64,000 nucleotides of DNA from Chloroflexi bacterium HGW-Chloroflexi-6. GTDB lineage: Bacteria; Chloroflexota; Anaerolineae; Anaerolineales; Villigracilaceae. The notes under the pieces are model-generated. The model did no database searches and was not told the DNA's origin. It saw only the letters and a list, made by a program, of their open reading frames with translations. How positions within the stretch are numbered: the stretch's first letter is position 1; every line of letters starts with the position of its first letter. A program made the translations under genes and the position numbers. This document shows, piece by piece, positions 51,101 through 59,111 of the stretch. Where the stretch lies: contig PHBU01000022.1 in assembly GCA_002840685.1 (NCBI GenBank), forward strand, positions 1-64,000. Reading direction: 5' to 3'.

Positions 51101-51656
51101 GGCTGCCACTGAAGTTATACATTCCACCACCGCACCCCAGGTTGCAAGGAACATCATATTCGTCATTGGCATTGCCTCCAGTCACAGTGAACCCGTCCAA
51201 AACAGCAGTGTTATCGGTGCCGCTGCCCACCACCACGTGAAGGGAGTTTTCTGCGCGGGTGGGTTCATCATGCGCGACATTATCAGCATCATCCCCAACC
51301 AAATCGCCGCTCAGGATGGTTTTGTTAGCATCCAAATCACGCTGATCGCGCGTAGTTTCCGTCCCGGCAAAGCCGCCATAAATGGCGACGCCATTTTTTA
51401 GCTCGAAAGATACGGCGCGGTCTGATGCATGAGGGATATAGGTGCCCGCCGCGACCCAGATCTCATCTCCACTGACAGCATTGCCCAGGGCGGTTTGCAG
51501 GTTACAGGCGCTGGCCCAACTGGAACAATTGCCAGTTCCGTCAGGGGTAACATAAAGCGGTCCAGCCGCCCGGGCGGGGATTGCCCCCAAGGCGCTAACA
51601 AACAGAGCCAGCATAATTAGAACGAGCATTGATGAGTTTTTGAACGACGGTTTCAT
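48141..51656 (-). CDS. SLH-domain surface protein with duplicated beta-helix
   Basis: 1171 residues from MKPSFKNSS; GGAGG lies 8 bases upstream and the earlier ATG overlaps it. Signal peptide ends near PARAA. Two long homologous halves each open with DEIWVAAGTYIPHASDRAVSF, then KNGVAIYGGF, then many ~25-residue repeats of the type TLTNVTFSxNSAxxxGGGMxN, forming parallel beta-helices, and end with SPAIDAG-type choice-of-anchor Q motifs. Three SLH repeats (each with VTRAQMAVFL) close the protein and would anchor it to the cell wall or S-layer. Role in adhesion or sheath is inferred. Confidence 0.88.
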   Translation of the reverse strand: MKPSFKNSSMLVLIMLALFVSALGAIPARAAGPLYVTPDGTGNCSSWASACNLQTALGNAVSGDEIWVAAGTYIPHASDRAVSFELKNGVAIYGGFAGTETTRDQRDLDANKTILSGDLVGDDADNVAHDEPTRAENSLHVVVGSGTDNTAVLDGFTVTGGNANDEYDVPCNLGCGGGMYNFSGSPTLRNVVFSANSTAYDGGGIYNWSSSPALTNVTFSSNSAGNQGGGIFNVNNSNPTLTYVNIIANSAYEGGGMLNYLSVPTLTNVIFSGNSASLDGGGMWNGEGNPTLTNITFSDNAASSMGGGMFNAYSSPALLNVTFSANSAGSQGGGMYNFESNPTLTNVTITGSSGGGLYSDTSSPTLKNVIIANTLDGGDCAPENGPEEESSLNVASSHNLIQDEFNACGLMDGVNGNIIGSDPLLGALADNGGLAQTHALLPGSPAIDAGDGTVCPAVDQRGVARDANCDMGAFEFEHDSGVRYAVPSGGMSSGQCDSWKNACSLQTAIATAVGGDEIWVAAGTYIPHASDRAVSFTLKNGVAIYGGFDGTETARDHRDFDANETILSGDLSGNDNDNVAYYEPTRAENSYHVVVGSVTDETAVLDGFIVTGGNANGSWSSPCGSECGGGLYNLNGDLTLKNVIFTANSANRGGGMANWDGGSTLVNVTFSANSSNDGGGMFNWNSSPTLTNVTFKTNSANFQNGSGGGVANYSSSNLTLTDVSFLNNSAMNGGGMSCTNCTLILTKVIFDTNTASWSGGGMDNNAGYSPVLTDVIFLNNIAKYGGGMRNFNSSPTLTNVTFSNNSASNGGGMYNAENSDSMLSNVTFNANTATQAGGGMKQLKSSPVLANVTFSANSADEGGGMYNFENSSPTLTNVVIANSTNGGDCLNGFGAALNPSSSHNLIEDAASACGLANGLNGNITGADALLGPLADNGGFTLIHSLLAGSPAIDAGASAGCPATDQRGLARPRAGGCDIGAYEFNSPFADVAETYWAFSFVERLFAAGITGGCGNAPLTYCPEKPVTRAQMAVFLLKGIHGKSYTPPLVGDGTGFADVPASHWAAAWIKQLAAEGITGGCGAGNYCPENPVTRAQMAVFLLKAQNGSSYSPPVVGAETGFGDVAVNYWAAAWIKQLAAEGITGGCGAGNYCPENPVTRAQMAVFLVRAFSLP
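48176..48475. repeat. Near-identical SLH-coding DNA repeats
   Basis: About 80 bases around CAGTTGTTTGATCCAGGC occur twice (roughly 48190-48270 and 48390-48470) with only a few differences. They encode WIKQLAAEGITGGCGAGNYC in SLH repeats two and three, pointing to a recent tandem duplication or gene conversion. Confidence 0.8.
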
Positions 51657-51758
51657 GTGAAATTCCTCCATTGTATAGACGATAGCCCAAAATACACTGC
51701 ATGGAATTCTACTGTTTTTAATACGGCAAACATAGTGACAAAGATCACCCGATTACTT

Positions 51759-51802
51759 AAAGCAAAGAGGGCAAGCCTGTTGCAGCTCGCCCTCTTTGCT
51801 TT
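51759..51802 (-). terminator. Terminator of efp
   Basis: 14-bp stem (51759-51772 / 51789-51802), 16-nt loop; read on the minus strand it ends in TTT AA. It lies 28 bases after the efp stop. Confidence 0.8.
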
Positions 51803-51829
51803 ATAACTGAAAATCTCGCAGTTACAAAA

Positions 51830-52387
51830 TTAAACGCGTGTGACGTATTCACCGGTACGGGTATCGACGCGGATCGTATCGCCTTCTTTGACGAAATTGG
51901 GCACCTGGACAGAGATACCGGTTTCGAGCTTCACCTTTTTGGTAACGCCCGTGGCAGTATCGCCGCGCACGGCCATTTCGGCAGTGACAACCTTCAAATC
52001 GACCGAGGTCGGCAGTTCAATATCGAGCGGCTCGGTGCCGTAAAAGGTCAGCTTGCATTCCAGGCCTTCCTTCAGGTAACCAGCCACTTCCCCAACGATG
52101 TCGGTAGGGATGGCAGGCTGCTCGAAGGTAGTATTATCCATAAAATGGAAGTTATCGCCGTCGCTATACAGGAACTGAACATTGTGGAAGTCCAAACGTG
52201 CATCTTCGACGCGATCACCCGAGGTGAAGGTTTTTTCGATATTGGAGCCGGTTTTCAGGTTGCGCGCCTTGATACGAATGGTGGCATTGCCGCGACCCGG
52301 TTTGTGGTGACTGTATTCGAGCACCTTGAATAAGTGCCCGTCATATTCAAAAGTAACACCCTTGCGAAGATCATTTACATCAATCAT
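51830..52387 (-). CDS. efp: Translation elongation factor P
   Basis: 185 residues, full-length three-domain EF-P. Relieves ribosome stalling at polyproline. N-terminal KOW-like domain with the loop HHKPGRGNA, central OB domain (YLKEGLECKLTFYGTEPLDIELP, key LECKLTFYGTEPLDIELP) and C-terminal VQVPNFVKEGDTIRVDTRTGEYV (key FVKEGDTIRVDTRTGEY). The residue at the tip, usually Lys, is Arg32 here. No earP-like, epmA or epmB gene is next to it. Monocistronic with its own terminator. Confidence 0.95.
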   Translation of the reverse strand: MIDVNDLRKGVTFEYDGHLFKVLEYSHHKPGRGNATIRIKARNLKTGSNIEKTFTSGDRVEDARLDFHNVQFLYSDGDNFHFMDNTTFEQPAIPTDIVGEVAGYLKEGLECKLTFYGTEPLDIELPTSVDLKVVTAEMAVRGDTATGVTKKVKLETGISVQVPNFVKEGDTIRVDTRTGEYVTRV

Positions 52388-52499
52388 GCTTATTACGTCC
52401 TTTGTGGTTTTCTTTTGGGAAATTTAACTTGTGAATTATAGCCGATCTGACAGGTTTCGAGAATGGGGAAACCGCGATTTTTTCCAGCAGTCGCGATTG

Positions 52500-52528
52500 T
52501 TGACAAAAACATCGGCGCGTTGTATCCT
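52500..52528 (+). promoter_or_regulatory. Promoter of the S49 peptidase gene
   Basis: TTGACA (52500-52505), 17-base spacer, TATCCT (52523-52528); the start is 28 bases before the ATG and an AAGGAGG site follows. Confidence 0.8.
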
Positions 52529-52555
52529 GATTCCATATTGCAGCAAGGAGGAAAC

Positions 52556-53410
52556 ATGAATAACGCTCTTTTATTGTTCTGGAGAAAAATTTCATCGTTT
52601 GTAGGCTGGGCGCTGCTGCCCCTGGCAGCAGGGATTTTGATTGCCGCCCTGATCCCACAACCGGTGATCGGACTGATCTATCTCAGCGACTCGATCAACC
52701 CTTACAGCGCCGAGAGCATGATCCGGCAGATCGAGTACGCCCGCAAACACCCCGAAGTGCGCGCAGTGGTGCTGGTCTTGTCCAGCCCCGGCGGCACCGT
52801 TGCCGATACCGAAAGCGTTTATCTGGAACTGCTCAAATTGCGCCAGACCAAGCCAGTCGTGGCCTCCGTCAACCAGATGGCCGCCAGCGGCGCTTACTAC
52901 CTGGCCGTGGGTGCCGATTACATCATCACGCGGCCAACTTCCAGTGTTGGCAACGTCGGCGTGATCGGCTACCTGCCCTCTGCGCCGGGCATTTACGAGT
53001 CGGTCATCTCGACCGGGCCGTATAAATTGTTCGGCTATCCGCGCGATCACTACATCCGCCAGATCGAGATGGTCAAACAGGGTTTTGCGCTCGCGATCGA
53101 AGCCGGACGTGGAGAAAAGCTCACGGCAGACATGGAAACCGTCCTGACCGGCCAACTCTGGCTGGGCAGCGAAGCCGTGGGGATGGGGATCGTCGACCGG
53201 GTCGGCAACCAGTCGGACGCTGAGGACAAAGCCGCCGAACTGGCACGGGTGCGGAACTATACGACCCTCGACCTGTCGACCGTCTCCGGGTACGTTTATC
53301 CAACCTTCGAATTCTACGGGCAAGCCCCCGACGGTCAACAACTCCAGACCCCGGCTGAACCGGGCATCTACCTGCTCTTCATCCCGCCGCTGCCGGTCAC
53401 AGAGCAATAG
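52556..53410 (+). CDS. S49-family (SppA-like) membrane peptidase
   Basis: 284 residues from MNNALLLFW, with AAGGAGG. One or two N-terminal membrane segments (about 10-45), then a ClpP-like serine protease core. Nucleophile Ser is in NQMAASGAYYLAVGAD, after VVLVLSSPGGTVADTE. Half-length SppA-like enzymes oligomerise and cleave signal peptides or membrane proteins; the general-base Lys lies in the RDH...K region. Reads into the DUF4350-like gene 14 bases later, so the two form an operon. Substrate unknown. Confidence 0.9.
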   Translation: MNNALLLFWRKISSFVGWALLPLAAGILIAALIPQPVIGLIYLSDSINPYSAESMIRQIEYARKHPEVRAVVLVLSSPGGTVADTESVYLELLKLRQTKPVVASVNQMAASGAYYLAVGADYIITRPTSSVGNVGVIGYLPSAPGIYESVISTGPYKLFGYPRDHYIRQIEMVKQGFALAIEAGRGEKLTADMETVLTGQLWLGSEAVGMGIVDRVGNQSDAEDKAAELARVRNYTTLDLSTVSGYVYPTFEFYGQAPDGQQLQTPAEPGIYLLFIPPLPVTEQ

Positions 53411-53424
53411 GAAAGGAGCCCGCC

Positions 53425-54876
53425 ATGAGAACATCCAGCCGCATTATCAGCGCAATTGCACTTTTCATCCTGCCCATCCTGGTCCGCTATCTCTGGACAA
53501 ATTCTTTCCCCTTCGTCTACCAGCCAGCAGTAACTACCCCCAACTTCGAACAGGCCACCATCCCTGAACCTCCGACCGCATCTGCGCCGATCAGCATTTC
53601 TGAAAGCCAGGAAGCCATCGGCCAGGTTGTCCTGATCGATTACGCCCACACCAACCAGTTTTTCGTCAATGAGATCGAGCCTTTTACCCGCGCCCTGACT
53701 TCACGCGGAGCGATCACCGAGATCCATACCGGCGAGGAAATGCTCGAGAAAAAACTCAGATACGCCAGCGCCTACGTGATCATGTCGCCGCTTAGCGTGT
53801 TTACTCCAGAAGAGATCCGCACAGTGGAAAGATTCGTCGCCAATGGCGGCCGTCTGCTGGTTTTCACCGACCCAACCCGCGGCATGGCCTTCTTCGATTA
53901 CACCTTTCCTGATGTTGACAGCGCCAACCTGCTCCTGTCTTCGTCAGGGATCGCTTTTTCGAGCGACTATCTCTACAACCAGAGCGACAACGAAGGCAAC
54001 TTCAGAAATGTCAAATTTTCACAATTTGGCGAACACCCCCTGACCGAAGAACTGGATATGGTTGTCCTGTACGGCACGCACTCGGTCCTGACCGGCAGCG
54101 GAACGGTGCTGCTCGAAGCCTCGCCCAAGACGCTTTCATCGCTAACCGATCAGAGCGGCGACCTGGCCGGGATGGTGATCAGCGCCAACGGCAACGTACT
54201 GGCTGCGGGCGATTTCACCTTTATGACAACACCCTTTTTCAGCGTGGCAGACAATGCTCAACTGGTCGAGCGCGTTGCCGAATTTGCCCTGGGCGGCGAG
54301 CGCAAAACCAGCCTGGCAAACTTTCCTTACCTGTTTACGGGAGATGTGACCCTGGTGGCGCTCGGAGAAACGCAACTGACATCCAATTTGCTGACCCAGG
54401 TTTCCTTCCTACAGCAATCGCTCAGGCAAAACAACGTCAGGTTGGTACTCGGCGATAAAAAAGGCGCGACTAACAATATCCTGATCGGGGTTTATGAGGA
54501 AAGCGAAGATATCTTCGCCATTCTGAAAAAATATAAAATCGAACTTGACGATTCGCGTGAATTTGTGACCGTTCCCGGCATCGGCGCTGTCGGGTTGGCA
54601 GGAACCGGGGTGATGTTCTTTGAAACCGGCGCAAATGGCAACACCCTGATCCTGCTGGCCGATTCCAGCGCAAATCTCGAATACATGCTTGCCAAATTCT
54701 ACGAAGGTGAGCTTTACGGCTGTGTCATCCAAGGAAATAATGGGGTTTGCTCCCTTGCCTATGACGACGGCACGGGTACCTACGAAGACGAGTATTACGA
54801 AGATACGTATTATGAGGATCAAGCAACCCCTGAACCTGAGCAACAACCTGAATTCACCCCGACCCCATCAGGCTAA
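53425..54876 (+). CDS. DUF4350-like membrane-anchored protein
   Basis: 483 residues. N-terminal membrane anchor (about 7-22) followed by an extracellular part. IDYAHTNQFFVNEIEPFTRAL and VERFVANGGRLLVFTDPTRG (key FVANGGRLLVFTDPT) are as in DUF4350/GldG-type Rossmann-like domains, which resemble glutamine amidotransferases without the catalytic triad. The C-terminal third is Asp/Tyr/Pro-rich (EDEYYEDTYYED). Likely a binding or structural protein. Co-transcribed with the S49 peptidase and closed by a terminator. Confidence 0.72.
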   Translation: MRTSSRIISAIALFILPILVRYLWTNSFPFVYQPAVTTPNFEQATIPEPPTASAPISISESQEAIGQVVLIDYAHTNQFFVNEIEPFTRALTSRGAITEIHTGEEMLEKKLRYASAYVIMSPLSVFTPEEIRTVERFVANGGRLLVFTDPTRGMAFFDYTFPDVDSANLLLSSSGIAFSSDYLYNQSDNEGNFRNVKFSQFGEHPLTEELDMVVLYGTHSVLTGSGTVLLEASPKTLSSLTDQSGDLAGMVISANGNVLAAGDFTFMTTPFFSVADNAQLVERVAEFALGGERKTSLANFPYLFTGDVTLVALGETQLTSNLLTQVSFLQQSLRQNNVRLVLGDKKGATNNILIGVYEESEDIFAILKKYKIELDDSREFVTVPGIGAVGLAGTGVMFFETGANGNTLILLADSSANLEYMLAKFYEGELYGCVIQGNNGVCSLAYDDGTGTYEDEYYEDTYYEDQATPEPEQQPEFTPTPSG

Positions 54877-54898
54877 GATACCAGACAAACTGTAAATA

Positions 54899-54930
54899 CA
54901 AAACGCGGAGAGTTTTCTCTCCGCGTTTTG
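54899..54930. terminator. Hairpin terminator between convergent genes
   Basis: 14-bp perfect stem (54899-54912 / 54917-54930) with TTTT loop and T-run; suited to the DUF4350-like gene and to the converging cytochrome gene. Confidence 0.9.
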
Positions 54931-54966
54931 TATTGCGCAACGGGATATCTTCCCCCGAATTGGATA

Positions 54967-55464
54967 TTAATTATCGAGCGCGCCCTGGTTGACCCAGTCC
55001 GCCAAAAGCTGGATCTGCTCATCCGCCAGCTTGGGCGCGCGGCGCGGCATTTTCCCCGACATAACGAGCTTGATCAATTCGCTGGCCTCGGCATCGCTGG
55101 GGACAATGACTGCGCCATTTTGAGAGCCTTCCATTATGGAGGCATAGCTGCGCAGGTCGAGCCCTTCCTCGCGCCGCGCGCCGCCATGACACCGGGCGCA
55201 GGTTCGGTCAAAAATAGGCAGGATATCGTTCTTAAAGCTGACAGCCCCAGCAGCGGCAGCCGGCTCAGAGGCCGGAGCGGAGGTTTCCGTGGCGTCCGGC
55301 GCCTGGGCCGTGGCAGAATCTTCAGCGCCAGCAGTGGGTGAGGTTTGCGCAGGTTCTTCATCCGGTGAAACGGCAGCGGGTGCTGCGCTCCCGCAGGCGG
55401 CCAGCAAAAAGGTCAGGCCAAGCAGCAAGGTCAAGGCAAAGATGCGGGTTGAATTTGTCATCAT
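54967..55464 (-). CDS. Monohaem c-type cytochrome lipoprotein
   Basis: 165 residues. Signal peptide with lipobox LLAACG and an Ala/Pro/Ser/Thr-rich spacer to about residue 75. One haem site CARCHGGARREEGLDL and the following ASELIKLVMSGKMPRRAP with a Met sixth ligand place it in the cytochrome-c superfamily of the planctomycete-type Cytochrom_C1/PSCyt1 group. Membrane-tethered electron carrier outside the cell. Monocistronic. Partner unknown. Confidence 0.88.
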   Translation of the reverse strand: MMTNSTRIFALTLLLGLTFLLAACGSAAPAAVSPDEEPAQTSPTAGAEDSATAQAPDATETSAPASEPAAAAGAVSFKNDILPIFDRTCARCHGGARREEGLDLRSYASIMEGSQNGAVIVPSDAEASELIKLVMSGKMPRRAPKLADEQIQLLADWVNQGALDN

Positions 55465-55583
55465 GACTCCATTCTTTCATTTAGAACAGGCAAAACCCTG
55501 TCGCGCCAAATTATATATATTTTGTCTGATTTGCCATCAAAAAAGGCTCACCTTCTTATGAAAGTCTAATGCCAGGCTGTTGA

Positions 55584-55612
55584 TTGACAAAAATGCGCGC
55601 ATCCTGTACTCT
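55584..55612 (+). promoter_or_regulatory. Promoter giving a leaderless transcript of the UvrD-like gene
   Basis: TTGACA (55584-55589), 17-base spacer, TACTCT (55607-55612); the ATG at 55619 starts 6 bases after the -10 box, so the mRNA should begin at or next to the start codon. Confidence 0.75.
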
Positions 55613-55618
55613 TGACTT

Positions 55619-57712
55619 ATGCTGACCGATTCGCAACGCTCGCTTGTTGATATGCCGTTCAATGCCAAAACCCTGCTAAGCGGCCCGGCGGGCTGTGGCA
55701 AAACCACCGCCGCCGTGGCGCGCATCCTGGCGCTGATCGAGGGCGGCGCGCCCGCCGATTCGATCCTGCTGCTGACGCCCCAGCGCGGACTGCAAAACCC
55801 CTACCTGGAGGCGATCGCCAGCCAGCCCTACGCCGGCGGAGAAATCACCCCGGCCACGATGGGCGGTTTGGCGCGGCGCATGGTCGACCTGTTCTGGCCG
55901 CTGGCCGCCCAGGCCGCCGGGTTTGCGCACCCCGACCAGCCGCCAGTCTTCCTGACTCTCGAGACAGCCCAATACTACATGGCTCACCTGGTGCGCCCAA
56001 TGCTCGACCAGGGATTTTTCGAATCGGTGACGATCGACCGCAACCGCCTGTATTCGCAAATTCTGGATAATCTCAACAAGGCCGCCGTGGTCGGCTTTCG
56101 GGTGGATGAGATCGGCGAGCAGTTAACCAGCGCCTGGAGCGGCGACCCGGCCCAGCGCCGGGTGTATGCCGACGCGCAGGAGAGCGCCAGCCGCTTTCGC
56201 GCATACTGCCTGGAACACAACCTGCTCGATTTTTCGTTGCAGTTCGAGGTCTTTGCCAATATTCTGTGGAATGAGCCGGCCGCGCGCGATTTTCTCTCGC
56301 GCACCTATCGGCACCTGATCTACGACAATATCGAGGAGGAGGGGCCGCGCGCCCACGACCTGCTCGAAGAGTGGCTGCCGGAGTTCGATTCGGCCCTGCT
56401 GGTCAGCGACAGCCAGGGCGGATTCCGCCAATTCCTGGGTGCGGACCCGCTCTCGGCGACACGCTTCGAAAGCATGGTGGATGAGATCATCCGTTTCGAA
56501 GACAGCTTTGTGCAGGATGAAGCCGTGCTGGCGCTTGAGTCAGGCCTGCTTGCGGCGCTCGGGCATGAACCAAGCCTGGCCGCGCCCGTTACCACAGACG
56601 AAGAACCGCCCGAAGAACAGGCTTTCGATTTTGTCGTCTCGCGCTTCTACCCTGAACTGTTGAATAACATTACCCTGCAAATTCAGGGTTTGATCGAGGA
56701 CGGCATCCCGCCGGCGGAAATTGCTGTGCTCTCGCCTTATCTTTCAGATTCGCTGCGTTTTGCGATGATGAACCGGCTCGAAACAGCAGGCATCCCGACC
56801 CGCTCGCACCGTCCCTCGCGATCGCTGCGTGACGAACCCGCCAGCCAGGTTTTGCTGACTCTGGCCTGCCTGGCCCACCCAGCCTGGGAGATCCACCCGA
56901 CGCGCTTCGACCTGACCTACGCCCTGACCCTGGCGCTGGAAGCCGACCTGGTGCGCGCCCAGCTGCTGACCGAGATCACCTACCGCCAGCGCGATCTGCG
57001 CCTTTCGGGTTTCGACGAGATCAACCCTGAGATGCAGGAACGCATCACCTACAGCATGGGCGGCCGCTACACGCAGTTCAGGGAGTGGATTCTGGCCTAT
57101 CGCGAGAGCGCTCCGTTACCGCTCGACCACTTTTTACGCAAACTGTTCGGCGAATTGCTCTCGCAGCCCGGTTTTGGCTTCCACCAAAATCTCGACCAGG
57201 TACGGGTGGCCGCCAGCCTGATCGAATCCGTTCGCAAATTTCGGCTGGCGCTGGATGCCCTGGGCGAAACCGACCCGCAACTGCTTGGCAAGGAATACAT
57301 CGCCATGCAGCAGGATGGCGTGATCGCTGCTCAATACCTGCAACCGTATCAAATCGAGGCCGAAGCGGTGCTGGTCGCCCCGGCCACCACCTTCCTGCTG
57401 ATGAACCGCCCGGTGACCGTCCAATTCTGGCTGGACGCCGGTTCTTCGGGCTGGAGCGAGCGCCTGTCGCAGCCGCTGACCCAACCGTACGTACTTTCGC
57501 GCGGCTGGCAGACCGGCCGCATTTGGACGGACGCGGACGAAGTCAGCGCTGAAAATGAAGCCCTGGCGCGCCTGGTCAGCGGATTGCTGCGGCGCTGCCG
57601 CAGAAAGATCTATCTCGGCCTGCCCGAGTTGGGCGAGACCGGCGTCGAACAGCGCGGCACCCTGCTCAGGGCCTTTCAGCGCGTTTTGCAAAACGCCAGC
57701 CCCGCCGAATGA
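55619..57712 (+). CDS. Diverged UvrD/Rep-like superfamily 1 ATPase
   Basis: 697 residues. Walker A GPAGCGKTTAAV near residue 22; Walker-B-like IYDNIEEEGP replaces the usual DExQD; SDSQGGFRQFLGADP is like motif III/IV of UvrD (GD...FRGA). The C-terminal half retains the shape of the helicase domains but I see no clear motif V or VI, nor a nuclease (PD-D/ExK) domain; LLRRCRRKIYLGLPELGE resembles the tail after motif VI. It may be an ATPase with reduced or altered helicase activity, distantly AddB-like. First gene of a packed operon; no ribosome site, consistent with a leaderless start. Confidence 0.75.
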   Translation: MLTDSQRSLVDMPFNAKTLLSGPAGCGKTTAAVARILALIEGGAPADSILLLTPQRGLQNPYLEAIASQPYAGGEITPATMGGLARRMVDLFWPLAAQAAGFAHPDQPPVFLTLETAQYYMAHLVRPMLDQGFFESVTIDRNRLYSQILDNLNKAAVVGFRVDEIGEQLTSAWSGDPAQRRVYADAQESASRFRAYCLEHNLLDFSLQFEVFANILWNEPAARDFLSRTYRHLIYDNIEEEGPRAHDLLEEWLPEFDSALLVSDSQGGFRQFLGADPLSATRFESMVDEIIRFEDSFVQDEAVLALESGLLAALGHEPSLAAPVTTDEEPPEEQAFDFVVSRFYPELLNNITLQIQGLIEDGIPPAEIAVLSPYLSDSLRFAMMNRLETAGIPTRSHRPSRSLRDEPASQVLLTLACLAHPAWEIHPTRFDLTYALTLALEADLVRAQLLTEITYRQRDLRLSGFDEINPEMQERITYSMGGRYTQFREWILAYRESAPLPLDHFLRKLFGELLSQPGFGFHQNLDQVRVAASLIESVRKFRLALDALGETDPQLLGKEYIAMQQDGVIAAQYLQPYQIEAEAVLVAPATTFLLMNRPVTVQFWLDAGSSGWSERLSQPLTQPYVLSRGWQTGRIWTDADEVSAENEALARLVSGLLRRCRRKIYLGLPELGETGVEQRGTLLRAFQRVLQNASPAE

Positions 57713-58383
57713 ACCCGATCTTTGCCTTTCTGCGCTTTTTCTTCCATCATCTGTATCACGGCCTGGCATGGATGTATGATCTGGTCGCCGCGACGGTCTC
57801 GCTCGGCCGCTGGCGCGACTGGGGACGAGCGACGATCCCTCACCTGCGCGGGACTCGCATCCTCGAACTCGGATTCGGCCCCGGCCATCTCCAACGCGCG
57901 CTGACCGAAACCGGATTCCAAACCTTCGGGTTGGACGAAAGCGAACAGATGTGCCGCCAGGCTGCAAACAATCTCCGTAAAAACAACATTTTTCCAGCCC
58001 TATCTCGTGGCTACGCGCAAACCCTGCCCTTTGCAGACGCAACCTTCGACAGCTTGGTGGCAACCTTCCCCAGCGAGTACATTTTCGCGCCACAGACCCT
58101 TTCCGAAGCGGAGCGGGTGCTGAAGGACGGAGGCCGGCTGATCGTGGCGCTCTCCGCCTGGCCCGGCGGCACCAACCTGGCAGAACGGTCGGCGGCGTGG
58201 CTTTTTCGGATTACCGGTCAGGGCGGGTCAATAACAGCAGAAGTTGAGACCCAGATCAAGGCTCGTTTTACGGCGGGCAGGCTCAAGACGGAGCTGGTCC
58301 GCGCGCAGGTGCGCCAGAGCACGGTTTACCTGATCGTGGCGGAAAAACTCGCAAGCCCGCATGCTTCCGGGTCAGTAGTTTAA
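57709..58383 (+). CDS. Class I SAM-dependent methyltransferase
   Basis: 224 residues. SAM site motif I ILELGFGPGHLQRAL, motif II-III with GLDESEQM and PFADATFDSLVATFP (D/N-rich). After it EAERVLKDGGRLIVA, typical of UbiE/COQ5-like methyltransferases. An amphipathic N-terminus (FLRFFFHHLYHGLAWMYDLVAA) may touch the membrane. The start overlaps the stop of the UvrD-like gene by 4 bases. Substrate unknown, small molecule or lipid by family; not a DNA methylase motif. Confidence 0.88.
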   Translation: MNPIFAFLRFFFHHLYHGLAWMYDLVAATVSLGRWRDWGRATIPHLRGTRILELGFGPGHLQRALTETGFQTFGLDESEQMCRQAANNLRKNNIFPALSRGYAQTLPFADATFDSLVATFPSEYIFAPQTLSEAERVLKDGGRLIVALSAWPGGTNLAERSAAWLFRITGQGGSITAEVETQIKARFTAGRLKTELVRAQVRQSTVYLIVAEKLASPHASGSVV

Positions 58384-58385
58384 GG

Positions 58386-58391
58386 TAGAAT
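58386..58391 (+). promoter_or_regulatory. Candidate internal -10 box, leaderless SpoIIE-like gene
   Basis: TAGAAT ends 7 bases before the ATG at 58399. No strong -35; may give additional expression within the run. Confidence 0.4.
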
Positions 58392-58398
58392 AGTTAAT

Positions 58399-59106
58399 AT
58401 GGAAGTACGAATTGCGGTCGCCAAAGTAAATAAATATGCCGTCTCCGAAAGCGGCGACACATTGGAAGTCGTCGAGCGCCCCGGCGGCGGGCTTTCGGTT
58501 GTGCTGGCCGATGGACAGTCATCTGGACGCGGGGCCAAAGCGGTCTCGATGATGGTTGTGCGCAAGGTGATCGCTTTGCTGGCCGAGGGGGTGCGCGATG
58601 GCGCGGCAGCCAGGGCGGCTTCAGATGCGCTCTTTGCCGAAAAAAGCGGCAAGGTTTCGAGCACGCTAAATATCGTCTCGGTCGATTTGCAGACCAAAAC
58701 CCTAGTGCTGGCCCGCAACAATGAGTGCCCCATGTACCTGGCGCGCTCGGAGGAGATCGAACAACTCAGCGAGCCGAGCAAGTCGATTGGCACAACCCGC
58801 AATACCAAGCCGATCATCACCGAAATTCCGCTCGAAGCCGGTCTGACGGTGGTAGTTTACACCGACGGGCTTGTCCATGCCGGGTCGCGACGCGGCAGCC
58901 CGATGGATGTCGGCTTCACGCTGCGCGGCCTGCTCGAAGATAGCAACCCCAGTCCACAGGAAATTGCCGACGCCCTGTTATCCCAGGCAGTGCGCCTGGA
59001 CGATGGCCGTCCGGCAGATGATATTAGCGTTGTGGTTTTGAGGGTAACCAGCAACAATGGCGACCCGGTGCGACGCATGAGTGTGCGCCTGCCGATCCGC
59101 GTATAG
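58399..59106 (+). CDS. SpoIIE/PP2C-type serine/threonine phosphatase
   Basis: 235 residues, single phosphatase domain. Metal-binding Asp in VVLADGQSSGRGAKA, VYTDGLVHAG and RPADDISVVVLRV, as in SpoIIE and RsbU. No sensor domain is attached. SpoIIE enzymes dephosphorylate anti-anti-sigma proteins (STAS), which are not encoded here. Lies between methyltransferase and channel-like genes in the packed operon; 5 bases from the next start. Confidence 0.88.
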   Translation: MEVRIAVAKVNKYAVSESGDTLEVVERPGGGLSVVLADGQSSGRGAKAVSMMVVRKVIALLAEGVRDGAAARAASDALFAEKSGKVSSTLNIVSVDLQTKTLVLARNNECPMYLARSEEIEQLSEPSKSIGTTRNTKPIITEIPLEAGLTVVVYTDGLVHAGSRRGSPMDVGFTLRGLLEDSNPSPQEIADALLSQAVRLDDGRPADDISVVVLRVTSNNGDPVRRMSVRLPIRV

Positions 59107-59111
59107 AGCCT

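Noticed and set aside
48141..51656. CRISPR-like or tandem-repeat array
   Set aside because: The repeats are degenerate, in frame and encode beta-helix turns and SLH domains; no regular spacer structure.
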